In this document: positions 1-14,100 of the stretch, one piece after another | Layout of the letters: every line of letters starts with the position of its first letter | How positions within the stretch are numbered: position 1 is the stretch's first letter | Notes under the pieces: model-generated | Databases searched by the model: none | The model's input: only the letters and a program-made list of their open reading frames with translations | What the model was told of the DNA's origin: nothing | Program-made: the position numbers and the translations under genes | NCBI GenBank assembly: GCA_003344405.1 | Contig: NOWV01000239.1 | Location: 32,802-96,801, forward strand | Reading direction: 5' to 3' | DNA: 64,000 nt | DNA from: Trichoplax sp. H2 | Lineage: Eukaryota > Placozoa > Uniplacotomia > Trichoplacea

Positions 1-2064
1 TGGGTTTTGTCTTGAGTATGAAGTTTGCAGCATGTGTTTCTCGTTTTCGCTAGCTTAATGAAGTCACGTCAATTAATTACTAGGGTGTTATGGTATTAAC
101 TTGACGTTACGACAGTTTAATAGTAGAGTAAAAGCTAATATGAAAAATATCCATATTTGTAGTGCTACGTAAGATAAGTAAATGCCCTAAGCTAACGTGG
201 ATATTATTTGCGATAGTTTATTACATATTTTATATTAATTTTTATTATGTGCAGTTAGTAGGAAGATAATTTAAGTTCTAACTAATGATAGTCTAATTAA
301 ACAACTGTTATGGAGCTTGTTCAATGTGGAATAATATTGACCTCTTACAATATAGCCAGACTATTACTATGCTTAGCAAAAGACGTAAAGTGCTTATTGC
401 TATATCGATAATTAGAGCACGTATAATAAATACCAAGATGAGGGAGGCCAATTATTTATCGATGCCACCTTGGAGAGGTAATACGTAGCTGATGTGATAA
501 TTAAGATTACGCAATAAGCTATACTAATGTAAAATAGCACCTAAATAGGCTATAAATATTAATGTTGTAAGATTTATAAAGTTACAATAATTATATTATA
601 TCGGGGAAAAAATAAGTCCTAGCACCAGCAATGACAGTGTACAGTCATAGAACTATATATAAACAGGAATATTTGAGTTAATTTGTGTGGTGAAAAGTTG
701 TACATATGTCCACTCTAACAAAATTTCTAGCTTTATAGTACTTTGCTGTGTGCATTTAATGTTTAAGTCAGTAGTTACTTTCACTGTATGTTTCCTTATT
801 GAAGAGTATAAGTGGTGACATTTAGGGTTATTCAAGGTCTATTTATTTAATATTTTCAGAGCAATGCATTTCGTACTATATTTTATCCTGTAACTTTTCC
901 TCTGAATATTACAAATCACGATTTGTGGCGACAACCTGGCATAAAACATGAATCTTGGTATACTCACTAGTTCTTAATGCAATCATGTTTATTACCACTT
1001 AAAAGGTAATGAATTCAATATGTAATTCTTCTTTGATAAGTACCTCTAAAGCTTAACTATAGATTATCTATTACCTAGCGTGAAAATTAAATTTCGATGC
1101 ACTCACTAGTTCTGAAATAAATACGATTAATATTGTTCTCATCGTTTTCTACATGAAATTATTATGGTTTGATGAATATTAAGGTTAATTAATTTCAAGC
1201 TTATATAACTTTGATGTAATCCAATATTTAACCTTATTTCGTGTGGTGTTCTAAAGTACTACACGTATCTTACTTTGTAAAACGTCTCCATTAACTCTGC
1301 TTGAAATTTATAAAATAATGCGTTTGAAGCTACTATAGTTTCTACTTTAGTCTACTGCAAACTGATGTTTGCAACTTGGATCACCTTCAAGCTATTTAAA
1401 GGTTTACCCTTATGCTTATATATTAATAGCAACTGTTACAAGCTGACTAGCAGTATATTATAACCATAATCATCATAATATGTTTAAATACTACTATTAC
1501 ATACGTACAAAGTTTGTAGGGAAGTTATATTAAAAAAGGGTGCCAGTTCAGAAATCATGTTATCTGTTAAGTTCCTATTTAAAGTGTATAGATGTATTTA
1601 ATCCTTTTGACCTTTGACAAATGTAAAATAGGAATCTTAAATCATCATTCAAAATAAAATTAGAAATTTTCATTATCAATGAAAATTTAATTTTTAATAG
1701 TGAATCAATAATACTCACAGGATTAAAAGTTTGGAATAGCTTATCCAAACGCATTAATTAGACTAAGAAATAGGTATACTAAATGAAAAGCATATATTTT
1801 GATCTTACAAAATCTGTAGCGAATGCTGGTGCTTGAATGCAGTAGCAGAAATGTTGTTGATGTTATTTGAGTCCAAATTTCTGATTTTCCAGCAATTAAA
1901 CATAAATAAATGTCAGTTACGTGGCTATTATCAAGTATTCTTTCTTATTTATTAGTGAAATCCCTTTATTTAGGAATGTGATAATAAAATATGTAGCTCG
2001 CTTACGTTGGGGTTTAAATTTTTAGTATTGCACTGACTAATTATTTAATTACTGTCATACTAAC
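1..2064. other. No supported gene
   Basis: AT-rich sequence, presumably intron of the LRR gene, since the donor at 2064 demands further exons to the left. A possible decayed LRR end lies near 1719-1778 but carries in-frame stops. Confidence 0.5.
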
Positions 2065-2136
2065 AAAATTTGCAGTTTCGTTAAATTCTGAAAATCTTCA
2101 GCATTGATATTAGTGAGCTCATTCAGGTCCAAGTTT
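2065..2136 (-). CDS. LRR gene exon 14: LRR 12, last recognised in the window
   Basis: A 72-nt phase-2 exon with acceptor CATAG and donor GTTAGT. The repeat reads DLNELTNINAEDF and ends LTKLQIL. The donor means further exons lie to the left. None was found between 1 and 2064 apart from a decayed candidate near 1719. Confidence 0.8.
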
Positions 2137-5100
2137 CTATGCAAGTTGCAAATAAAAATATTAACTGTAAGGTATTTGATAATTGTAAGAATATGAAAGA
2201 CAGTAAAATAAATAAGCGCATATTCCGAACACTGCATATAAGAAACAAACATCCCATTACATTACCTAGTGTGGAATCTATCGGAGAATTGAATTACTCT
2301 ATCCCTATACTCGCAATACTAACGCATTCTAACTATTAATTTACTAATAATAATTTAATAAAAATAGTACACGTTTATTTTTTACTACATATCTTATCGT
2401 AAATATTTTTCATTTTTTATTTTTTACTAATCATTTCACTGTTGTATGCGATACGTTATCGCGTATTATATTCTAGAGGTTATATGTTGTTTTCTGGTTG
2501 TTTGTAAAGTTTTGATTCATGTAATTTCTGTAATATTCTATATCATTCTCTGCCAAATATTAATTACTGACTCAAGTTTCCTCAATACATAATTTTAACG
2601 TATCCGAAACCTATATAAAGAACTGTATTCGGCCATATACATTAATTTAGCTTATGCTAGAATCTATATCTATTATTCTAGGTATACAGCTATACAGTAT
2701 TATTTAGGTTTATATTAGAATATCTTGATCTAGACTGACGTTATATAGTAATGTTTAACTCTTGGATAAATCCTAATACCGTTTATGTACGTTATTTCAA
2801 AAACAACTTTAAATTTACTTTACTCGCTATACATTTGGCCCAGATTGATGTCGATTTCTTTAATAATCAGCATAATTTAGGATATCGATCGATAGAAACA
2901 AGCTTGGACCTACTGTATATACTTAATTGCAAGCGCTTTTAGCAGTATTTGAACTGAATAATTAAACAATAGCTGTAACATAAGTTAGATTTGCGTTTAT
3001 TAATTACAGCAGTCTTTAAAATTTTTAAGCTGCCAGATAATACAAAAAATAACGCTTTAAAAAAATGATTAATTTCTTGGATCGATGGGAATCATGCCTT
3101 TAGAACTTACAATTGAGTTAATTTCTGTAGGCATGCTAACGATGAATTTGAAACTTCCTGAATTGAGTTCTGAGTTAATTTTCTGAAAAATTTAAGTAAA
3201 TTCAATAGTAATATGACAGACTTTATCTTTCTATGTACGAAAAGAGTATTCATGACATTTACTTTTAAGCTAAATTTGTCTATTTTGCTATTTTACGCGA
3301 TGATTAGAAAAGCCGAGTAGTAAAAATTCTAAGTTAAAAATCGATACTTTTAAGCCATTACTATTATCGGAAGCGACTAATAAATTAATCTTACCACCTT
3401 CGTTCAATATGAAAATAAATATATTATCATGCTGCACTTACAGTATTTTCAAATTTTTTACTCCGCAGAAAGAATTTGGTAATATTGCCGAGATATTGTT
3501 GTAGCTGAGATCACTGTGAAAGTATGCAACCAAATTATATCAGAAATACCATTATTGTTAGTTCAATATCTGTATCACTATTTTCCTGGCATCGAAAAGG
3601 GAGATATTTATTACTTTTTATTATAGCTCACATCAGAACAGAGACTAAATTAAATTATGAGGAGTTTCATAATAAATGAATGAATGTTTTACATAGCTTA
3701 TACGAAGTTTGCGTAATCATATTTAGCAGGATGATTTTCTTAGAACTATCGTTGAAAATGTTTGTTTAACATATTTTAGTATTGAATTGCAGATTATGAG
3801 CTGTGTTTAATAGGACATGATGCAGAATAGCGTAATTTAATGGACTCATCATATGGCATATCTAATAGCTCACAACCATAGACTGTAATTAAAGATTCTA
3901 TATTATAGTACCGATTATCATATACAGAAAAGTGTTGAGTCGGTATTGATGGTAGAAGTAAAAGCAGACATGTAATTCATATATTAAGGTATGGATAGTT
4001 CATCCTATTTTGATGTTAGAAATCTAGTAGGTCCAGTACCAGAGAAAAAAACGTTCTTATTCACTATTCAACATCTACTTATATAGCGATAAAATTCGTA
4101 AGTTGCGCCAGGGTTTATAGGTGACGCATGCAATACGAGCAAACATCATAAGATCGTAGCGCAATACCTTAACAGTGCATATGTTACCCATGTACATAAT
4201 GTAATCTTAACATATGGCTAATTCGAAAAGAAAACTACATAAATACTTTAGCTATTACTGTAATAAATTGTGAAAGATCTGCAGTAGTAAAAGTTGCTAA
4301 TTACTACCTAAATAAGTGTAAAATAAGGCAGAGTCTTGCCGTTATAATTCTTGCTGTATTAGAGACTAAAAGTATATAAGCAGGCAACTTTGTGTTATTT
4401 AGCCATTCTTTTTTATAAATCTTTCTAGAAGCCTTTCTAATAGTTTTATCCGACTGAAGTAGAGCTATGAACAGGTTGCCTTTAGCTGTATAACCATTTA
4501 AACTATTCTAATTTTCTACAAATTTTGGAACTATGCGATCGTTTAAATTGTAGTTTGTGAAAATTTTTGTATTTTCTTCATTGTCTGAAAATGCAAATGA
4601 ACAACCCATGGAAGACTATTGTTTAAACTAATTGCTACATATCGTCATAAATTGCAAGAAAATGCATCGACAATATTCAACTTGTATTTAATGCTAAGAT
4701 TTCAACATAATTCTTTGGATTGTCAAACTAAGGCTTTTGCATAAAATCAGCCTTTGATTCTTTGCTTAAAAGTAATTGTAAAGATTTCAACTAATAGTAC
4801 TAGTAGTATACGGCTAATAGGGTGAAATGGCGCTTTTGTATTATTTCTAGTATGTAACTGTGGTTAATATGATACTGTAGGGTGGTAATAGTTTACTTAC
4901 AGATTTCTTAGAGAGCTTAAACAAGCGAAGCTGACTTGTTCTATTGTATCAAGTCTGTTGCCTTGCATTATCCTAGTTGATGAATGTTTCATTACGGTTC
5001 AAGACCAAACTCAAACTGATGTTATCTATAGAAATTATTTTTACTAAATCTGTACTTACAGTGTCTGTAATCTTCTGGTGTCGCAAAATACCTTTGGTTC

Positions 5101-8100
5101 TATTCTCTTAATATTATTACCAGCCAATTGCCTTAATATATTTGATAAGATAACGCTTTCAGTATTGAAAATACGTTAGCTTTAGTCCTATTGCAAATAT
5201 TCTGAAGAATTGATTACTAAATTTTGGAATTTAATGTTCTTATACAGTAACAAAGACTAAAACGCTTTATCAAATTATTGTTAGCATTTGCTGCTAATAG
5301 GCTACTGTCACAAAACAGCTTTGCAACAAAATGAAGTAATTTACGATCAATAAGTCAATTCCTTGAACCACGTATCAAGGAACGATATCTGCACTTTCAG
5401 TAACACTTTTACTCTACTAGCAGACTACAAAAAGACTTAGACGCCTCGTATTTTACGTTAAATACTTAGTTTTAGAATTAACTTTATGATACGATATACT
5501 GCATTTATATACTCTCCTCAATAGTTCCTGAGTCGTAGTTAGTACGATTAACTTTGGAATCATTCACTAAATTAGGCATTAATTTTAGCTACTGCTCTCT
5601 AATGCATACAACAGTATTTACGAACATAGACATGTGATGATTAGCACAGAATAGTCAGATTAAAGATTCATTTCTACCTTATTCTCTCTACAGAGCTAGC
5701 TTGTAATAATATTTTTACGGTATCAAAAATGCTTTCTTATATATTTAAATACTTTTAAAAATAATTGAATTAATCAAGCAGCCATTAGTAGTCTGTCAGA
5801 ATATTTGACTTATAAATGCAAATGCACTAGATATATTGTACTTAATGCGGACTTCATGACTTCTTATGCTACATAGTGAAATAAACTGCTTAGATCAATT
5901 ATGAACTGAAAATGTATCGTAACTAATAGTCCTTGACGGTACTCACTTATTTCATTTTCTAGTTTATGAAACAGTTAGGACTTACAAATTTCTTAAGTTC
6001 CACAGGCAAGCAAATGAACTTTCGTTAATAACTGGCAATCTATTTGATTTTAGGATTCTAGCAATTTATATATATAACTGCAAGATTAGTCTTTTTAAAG
6101 ACATGCAGTGATAGTAACTATTATTTGTAATATGCAGCATGGAGGAAAACTTTAAAACGCCATTTATTTTAAAACTGCAAGTAGTCAAAATTGTAACCAT
6201 AAGAGTTTTAGCAATGATACTTTTCGCAGAAATTTTCACTTAGGTAGAATTCAGCCGGGCAGTCTAAATAACGATAGCAACTGCTAGACACTTTTTTTAA
6301 TAATAAATGCCTCGATAGCAAACTCACAGCGTAACCAGAATTGGCATACCACAAAACGAACGTTCCGGAATGCTTTCAAGCCTATTTTCCGACAAATCTC
6401 TGTAATTAAAGTATTTTAGAGTTTCGATTACGGATAGAATTGTGTGTCACGATTTTTTAAATTCTCATTAAATGTGAAGAGCGCTACTGCTAGGAATACA
6501 AAGTACAGGGCTTAACTACTATCACAAAATAAACTTTAGAATGGAAAATAAGATGTGATTATGTCCCGTTGTAATAACAGTTACAGTAAGCGCATTAAAT
6601 ATTACTTTATTATAGTTTTATGATAGTGAATTATAGTCTCCTGCATGAATATTATAGCACCTTATAGTTTATTACGAATTTACTAATAGGACAAGCGTAT
6701 ATGGATAAGTCCATTAGCTGTACAAGCTCACATTTTCTGTACTAGATTCCGATCCAGTAAGGGCATATTGGTCTAATTAGGTTACTGGCTTACTCTGATA
6801 TTTGTTGCTTAACCATACCGACAACTAAAATTCTGTTTTAATGTGTGTTTTATATTTAGTAAAAGAACTTTGAAGTCAGTAGATTCTTATGGACTTTTAC
6901 TTCATTTTTATTTGTCATGCAGCTAATTTATGACACATGCGCGTATGTAAAAAAGCAGGTAAGTATTAGTATATACTGCTTAGGAATCAAATTTCGAATA
7001 AAATTCTTTTATCCTAGAAGTTAGTATAAGTTATTAAAGTGATTTTGCTATCGCAAAATTCGCTATGTGGTATAAATTAGGCAGTTTAGGCCACAAATTT
7101 AGTTACGCTAATAATTCGATAAATTTAAATAAAAAATGGTGTAGTGTGTACTACTGGACAAAAAATGTTTGCAACAGGTTGTTATGACCGAGTAATAGTC
7201 TCCTGTTACTACTATTAGCTTCCCTACTGTACTACTACAATTAGCTGCAATCATCTCAAAGGTGGATAAGTTATTTTATTAAGTTAATTTGCTCCATAAG
7301 CGAAAGCAGGGCACGGTAATTTTAGATAGGAACTTACAAATAGGAAAGTCGACTCAGGCAGAAGAAAGCACCAGCTGGGATTGATGTTAATGGATTTCGC
7401 CTTAAAAAGCTGTAAAATAAAAGAGGTAGTTAAATGAATTACTTGCTATACAATGATATATCATGGCGCATTGTAAGTATTATATATACGTTATTAACAA
7501 TATTATAATCTATGGAAAGGAATTTCGATCCATTAACTTAAGGCATTTGCTATTCTAAAATATAATTCAATCTATAAATCTTACATTTGCCGTAGATATC
7601 TTGTTCCACAAAAAGCATTGGGCTGAATTTGAGTAATGTCATTACTGCTGAAACTTCTGCAATCATATTTTATCGAAAATATTATTTACAACAACTCCTA
7701 AGTATTCAATAGAAATACTGTAGACGCAATTTCTGAAACACAAAATTACTGTTTAACATTAATAAAGATTCGTTAGTTTAGGATCGATTAAAACAAGCCA
7801 TTATCGCTGTCCTTAACATTCGATTCGCCTGTAACCGGCATTATAACTTTAATTAGATGAAATATTCTGTACCATTTGAAGTAAAGCGTTCATAGGACTT
7901 TGTTACATTAAACAATAACTATCATCGTTTTCCGTAGGATAATTGGACTTGTGTCACTGGTTGAAAACATTAAGTTAAAGCTTCAACCGATCTCATTATA
8001 GAATTATGTATTGTAATGTGATAAAGTGCTTCTCAAAAATAAGATAAGATCTACAGTTTTTCGTAAATTTTCTTGTATATTTGTCTTACTACTACCTGGG

Positions 8101-11100
8101 ACTTCTCTTAGACTAATTGTGGATTATATTTGGATTATCTCTTATACAATCTTACAATGTTAAATGCAATATATTTATTTTCGTATAATCTGCAATCTAA
8201 CGATCTAAGTCTTAGATATATTTGAGACTGTACTACACCTAAATATCGCCTATGCTTCAGTCCAGAAAATTTATTCACATTTTAAAATGTAAATAAGTGT
8301 TACGAGCTAGGAATAGCCCTATCTAGCAACAAGAATTGAGAGAGCGATCTCTATCCTTTACTACTGTTATTTGGAATACCAGACAATTGGTATTGTAAGG
8401 CAGATAGGGTTAACATAGAGAGACTTTCAAGTCTACTAGAAAATCACAATCTAATTTACTGTCGACGGACTCTCTATTTATATAGGTTTCGGACCTAAAA
8501 CCAGTTTAGCTACGCAAGTCACCCCCGTCTATTAGAAATTAACCAAATTAATACCCTAAATGGATTCTATCTGTACAGATTAGATACAGTCTAATCCTTT
8601 TAAATTTACTATAACAGTATTAAAATAAGCAATACTTGTTAATAGTTTAACAGATACACATAACACTATCCTACTAAGAAATTTCCTCTGAACTTAGGAA
8701 TTGTACTTTGAACCTTAACAACCTTGGAGGTGATAGGTATAATCCAGTTTAGCTAGTTGAAAATTATTATTTTAGTCGATGTAATCCTAAATTAAGGATA
8801 TGAAGTGCTAACCACTAAAATTACAATTAGGGAGACCGTAAAACATTTCTGAGATATGAACATTTATAGAACGTAACATAGAAATAAAGTATACGTTACA
8901 AAAATTACTTTCCTGACAATTAGTTATAAATTGTTGTCCACTATTATTACTCTTATGTTTATCAAGAAGGATAATTTTGACTCTTTAGTAGATGAAACCG
9001 CTGCAACGCCTCTAATTTAGATCAAATTATCGTATTATAAACTATTAATTTTATATATTTAAGTCTATTTCACTACCGTATTCAAAAAATAACTATCTAA
9101 TTTAGAAGCAGCATAAATAATATACTTTGTGAAGGCTACTATCGAGGATGTGAAAGAAACACAACATAAGTGAGAAATGTTTCGTAAATAATAAATTAGA
9201 AAAATTTCATTGGTTAGCTGCTATCCAAAAATTCGATTCAATATCCAGCAAAGTAACCCTAACCTCATAATAACGGCAAATTAAGATTGTTTTGACTACA
9301 ATATTATCACAATATTTAAATAACGTCCCTAGCAAATAGCTGTCCTTAAACTTGTCATACGTAAATGGAAGTGTAAAACTTATAAGAGTAAGTCATTGTA
9401 ACGATTTTCATTTCTCACTACAGAAAAATTATTCCGTCATCAAATTAGTGATTACTGCTAGTATTAAATAGATATTTTGCATAGAATCACATTGTCACGG
9501 TACGAACTACCGTGAAGAAATAGCTATCTAAATTTGGTTAATATAATACAGTGATAATATATTACAACTAGTTACTTACAAAAGGAATTACTCTAATTAT
9601 AAATATGTTACAGTAAATTTAATGCTGTGCTGTAATGTGCTCTGAAATGATTCTGTGAATGGATATATTGTAATCCGACTGTGAAAAATTAGTTAGGAGA
9701 TGTTCTCAACTAAGTATTTTTATAAGAGGACTTGTGAATGTTAGCTGCTGTAGAAGGGTATATAAGCCCGTTCGATAATTGAATAAAGTAGTTCTCAATT
9801 GTCTAGTTGAGTTTAACGTAGAATCAAAGGCGTCTAAATTCTTGTGAGTAGGAATACTGAATCCGCAGATTTTAAGAGTTTTAGAGATTTGTTTTACGTT
9901 ATCCTTGTCACGAAGCTGGTTTGTGGCATACATAAACCAGACTAATACAACTAAAAATACTGGAATTTAAACTCATTAATTAATTGCACTTGTAACATAA
10001 AACCATAAATATCTTTGAACGAGTAACTTAAATCTAGCCTAATCTGATATAATAGTTGGATATTGACTGGATGAAAAAAAAGTTATTTTAAATTTTATTC
10101 TTGGTAATACATTTCATTAAACCATTCTTTATAGAATACCACTAAATTTTTTTATCTTTATTCAATAATGCTAGTACTGTGATCTGAAGCTAATTAAATC
10201 TTTACGAAAATTATCGATTTCTACACATCTGCTTTAGTGAAGTTGTATCGGCAAACTTACAATACACGAAGATTCTTAAGACATCCCAGCTGACCTACAT
10301 GAATCATTTTAAGAAAATTTCCATACCCATTTCTAAAAGGAATGCGTGAAGTAAATTTAGCTTCTTCTAAATGATTCAAATATCATCATATAGATTCTAA
10401 ATTGTATAGACAAGATAATAGATAAAGAATATTATTGCAGTAAGTTAATATAACAATACATCGTTTGCAGATTCCATAATTTGCAAAGCGAGTTCTTTTC
10501 TATCGACGATATTTTATTAAAACCAAAATGCCTGATGTAATAAAATAATTATTAATAACAGTTCAGATATAAGTAGTTCACGAGTTGCACACAATACAAT
10601 TTAGAATAATTTCTTAAGGTAATGTCGAAATTTATTTAATTTTACTATCAATCACTCTAATACATGTGAAATTACAAAATAAAACATGAAGTAATAGCTT
10701 TCATGTTATAAACGATTTTTAAATAAGGAATAAACTTACAATGTCTTAATTTTTAAGACTCGATTGAATGTGTTCATAGTAATGTTGGATAACGAGTTTC
10801 GATAAAGATTTCTGTATTTTTTATTAAAATCGTAATAAAACAAATTAAATGATAAGACTATCTGCTACAATACGCCACAAACATCAATATTGTTAGATAT
10901 GAAATTTCATTTGTTGCTCTTAAATTACACGCTAAAAATGTCTACACTAAGAGCAACTTTGATACGAAACATAAATACAATAGTAAAGCTATCATTTTCT
11001 TACAGATTTGAAAGTCTTGACAAGCCTCTAAATGCATTAGGCTCAATATGGCTAATCCGATTATCGCTCAATACTCTATGAAATATCGTAATATTTGAAT

Positions 11101-14100
11101 ATATTCAGAATATTTTAAGAATAACATGACAATTATTCTATTAACAGAACCAGTAGATTTGTTTTGTAATTACCAAGAACAGCTTTGCAACAAAACGAAG
11201 TAATTTACAATCAATAAGTCAATTCCTTGAACCACGTATCAAGGAACGATATCTGCACTTTCAGTAACACTTTTACTCTACTAGCAGACTACATAAAGAC
11301 TTAGATGCCTCTTATTTTACGTTAAACACTTAGTTTGAGAATTAACTTTATGATACGATATACTGCATTTATATACTCTTCCTCAATAGTTCATGTGTCG
11401 TAGTTAGTACGATTAACTTTAGAATCATTCCCTAAATTAGGCATTAATTTTAGCTACTGCTCTCTAATGCATACAACAGTATTTACGAACATAGACATCT
11501 GATGATTAACACAGAATAGTCAGATTACGATATGTCCTATCACGGAATATTTCCACGATAATTTACAATCTACCTTAAGTAAGTTACAATTATAGTGATT
11601 CGAACTGTAAGTAGATAATTCGCATTCCGCAAAGTAACTATTAATTTCAGTATATGTATAACATATATATATATGTCACAGTCATAAAAACCAGAGCTAT
11701 ATTAAAACACAGTATATTCAAATTAGAATTTAACTAAATAAGGATAGGCTAACAAAATTATCCTAACACAGATATTTATACTCTAATACAGTATATAACA
11801 CTGCCACAGTAATTAATTGAATCTCTGATTGTACTGGCACTTTATTATCATAGCCTACATAAATTTTAAATTGCCATTCTAAAACGGTATAATATTATTG
11901 TGCTAGATATTGCTTTATTGCATTTACAAGCATACAGTCTTAAGTCTTTATCTAAAATCATTTTTAGGAATGGTTATCATAAATATAATGTATATCTTAT
12001 GGAAATACGCGTATTCAAAATAGAATGTACATCCAAATAAAATTTAAAAATTTAATTTTAATTATCATATACTGTAGCAATAATATATGGTATAAGCAAC
12101 GTAGTTTAAGAGTTATATATCGTAGTTTAGTTTTTGTAATATATATTGAAAATTATCTATCGAAATATAAAGCGCCGTACCAAGCATCCTAGAGTAGTGT
12201 ACTACATTGTTTACAGGACTGAACTAGAGTAATAACCAATTATCCCATACGTTTCTATAGGAGGTGTTTAATATTATATTATATTTTGTATTTACTACGT
12301 TATATCCCTGTCTGAATGATACATGAGAAGACATAGAATAAATTTTTATCTAAACTTTTCTTAACATTTATTCAGATTTGCCCTTTATCAAATTCAGTTT
12401 TATATTCTGCACTGTTTTAATTTATGTCGAAGAAGTTGTGTAGCTCTGTCGCTTACAACGTAGCTATTAATTTAAATAGAAACGCATTTTATTAACTTTA
12501 CGGTTTAGTGTAGTGATAGATTAAGCAACTGTATGTAGTTCGTGAAACTTAAGTGGATTCTGTAATTACTAATTATTTTACTGCAAAGTCTATATACCAT
12601 GTTTATAATCAAATTTATTATTTTAAATTATTTGAAAGACGTGACTTACAGATAAATGAGCATCCTTAAGCAGTAAAACATATATTCGTGTATGCTGTGG
12701 AGCGAATTGTTATCTAATAGTCTGAAAATAATCAAATTTTACGTTTATAGCATAATGATGAAAGTGTGTTCAGATTAGTAAATTTTCTTCCCATACAAAC
12801 TGAACAATGATGGAAGATGGCATAAAGCATTTGCTTCAATGGTCCTTATCAAGTTACCCTTTAGCGAACTATGAATGTAAAAATTTTATAACTTCTTCAA
12901 CAATGGCTAAATGAAACGATCAAACAGTGACTAAATACTTTTCGTAGTATTTGTAGCCATAATCCACATAGTAACATTCTACCTAATTTTACACACATTC
13001 AGACTATACCTCAGACCATTTACAATCTATTACGGTAACTACTATAGTACTGGCATAGACATTTTATCTTCTACGCAAAGTACGATGAACTAGTCATATC
13101 CTTATCCTAATACCCATATGAGTTTCATATTTATTTTATTCGTAGTATCAATAGTTACTCAATACTCTACTGTATATTTATCTGTATTTTAACTTAGAAT
13201 CTTTAATTACGATCAACAGTTACAAGCTGTTAAAATAAAGCTTATGATAAACATAGAAAGCTACAATACCGTAAATCAAAATAAACAAGGCAAATAAGCT
13301 ATAATGAAATACCGGTACTTATATGCGTTACAAACATTTTTCACTAAACAGTAACTTCGGACTATTTAATAGTTTTTCTAGAAGCCTTTCAAGTATTTAT
13401 ATTCGGCTAGATTAGAGCTATCTTTAGGTTATTTTTAAATAATGATTTCAAAGGTTCTAATTTTTTGCGAATTTTGGAATTTCGTGATCAGATATGTCGT
13501 AAACATTGTCAAATTCTTTTATAATGTAGAAAAGTTATTAAAAGTTTTGCGTGTATTTTACGCATTGAAATTTTCTTACAGAGTTCGAAGGTTTCTAAGG
13601 CACGCGAAATCGTTTTTCTTTATAATATTTAATCGATTTTTATCTAAATAGCTAATGATAAATGCTATAATCAATAATTATACAAGATTAATTACATAAA
13701 ATTCAACTAATTCCATATTATTTAGTTAAATCTTTTAGCGAATAGCATCCAAAAAAAGCTAATACTTACAGATATCTCAGATAAGGTAAAGTACAAAACG
13801 CCATCGGAGTAATACTTGAAATTTTATCATTCATCAGCTTTCTGTAATTAAAAGTATAGCATTATTTAAGATAATTTCTAATTGAATAAATAACTTTAAT
13901 ATTTGATAGCGTAGCAATTTAGTGTTAACTGTGTGCAGGAAGTAAATTGGAAAACATTACTTACTGCAGTAATAAAGTGCAATACATGCAAGTTCGAAGT
14001 ACGAGGTAAAGGTAGCTTAAAGGATTTTAGGTAATACTAATAATGACTTAATAAAGACTACGTAATAGCTTTTTCAGTTGATTACAAAAGGAGGAAATAT

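Noticed and set aside
1719-1790. A possible thirteenth LRR exon (donor GTGAGT, end SYSKLLIL)
   Set aside because: In the required phase there are two stops and no acceptor at the 72-bp distance. At best it is a decayed exon.
9706-9933. 75-codon minus-strand open frame
   Set aside because: It lies inside an LTR-1 copy and recurs in part in other copies. It shows no domain.
11931-11960. Possible LDLa exon of the LRR gene near CATACAGTC
   Set aside because: No cysteine spacing or splice boundary fits, and the LRRNT exon already joins the signal and LRR exons in phase.
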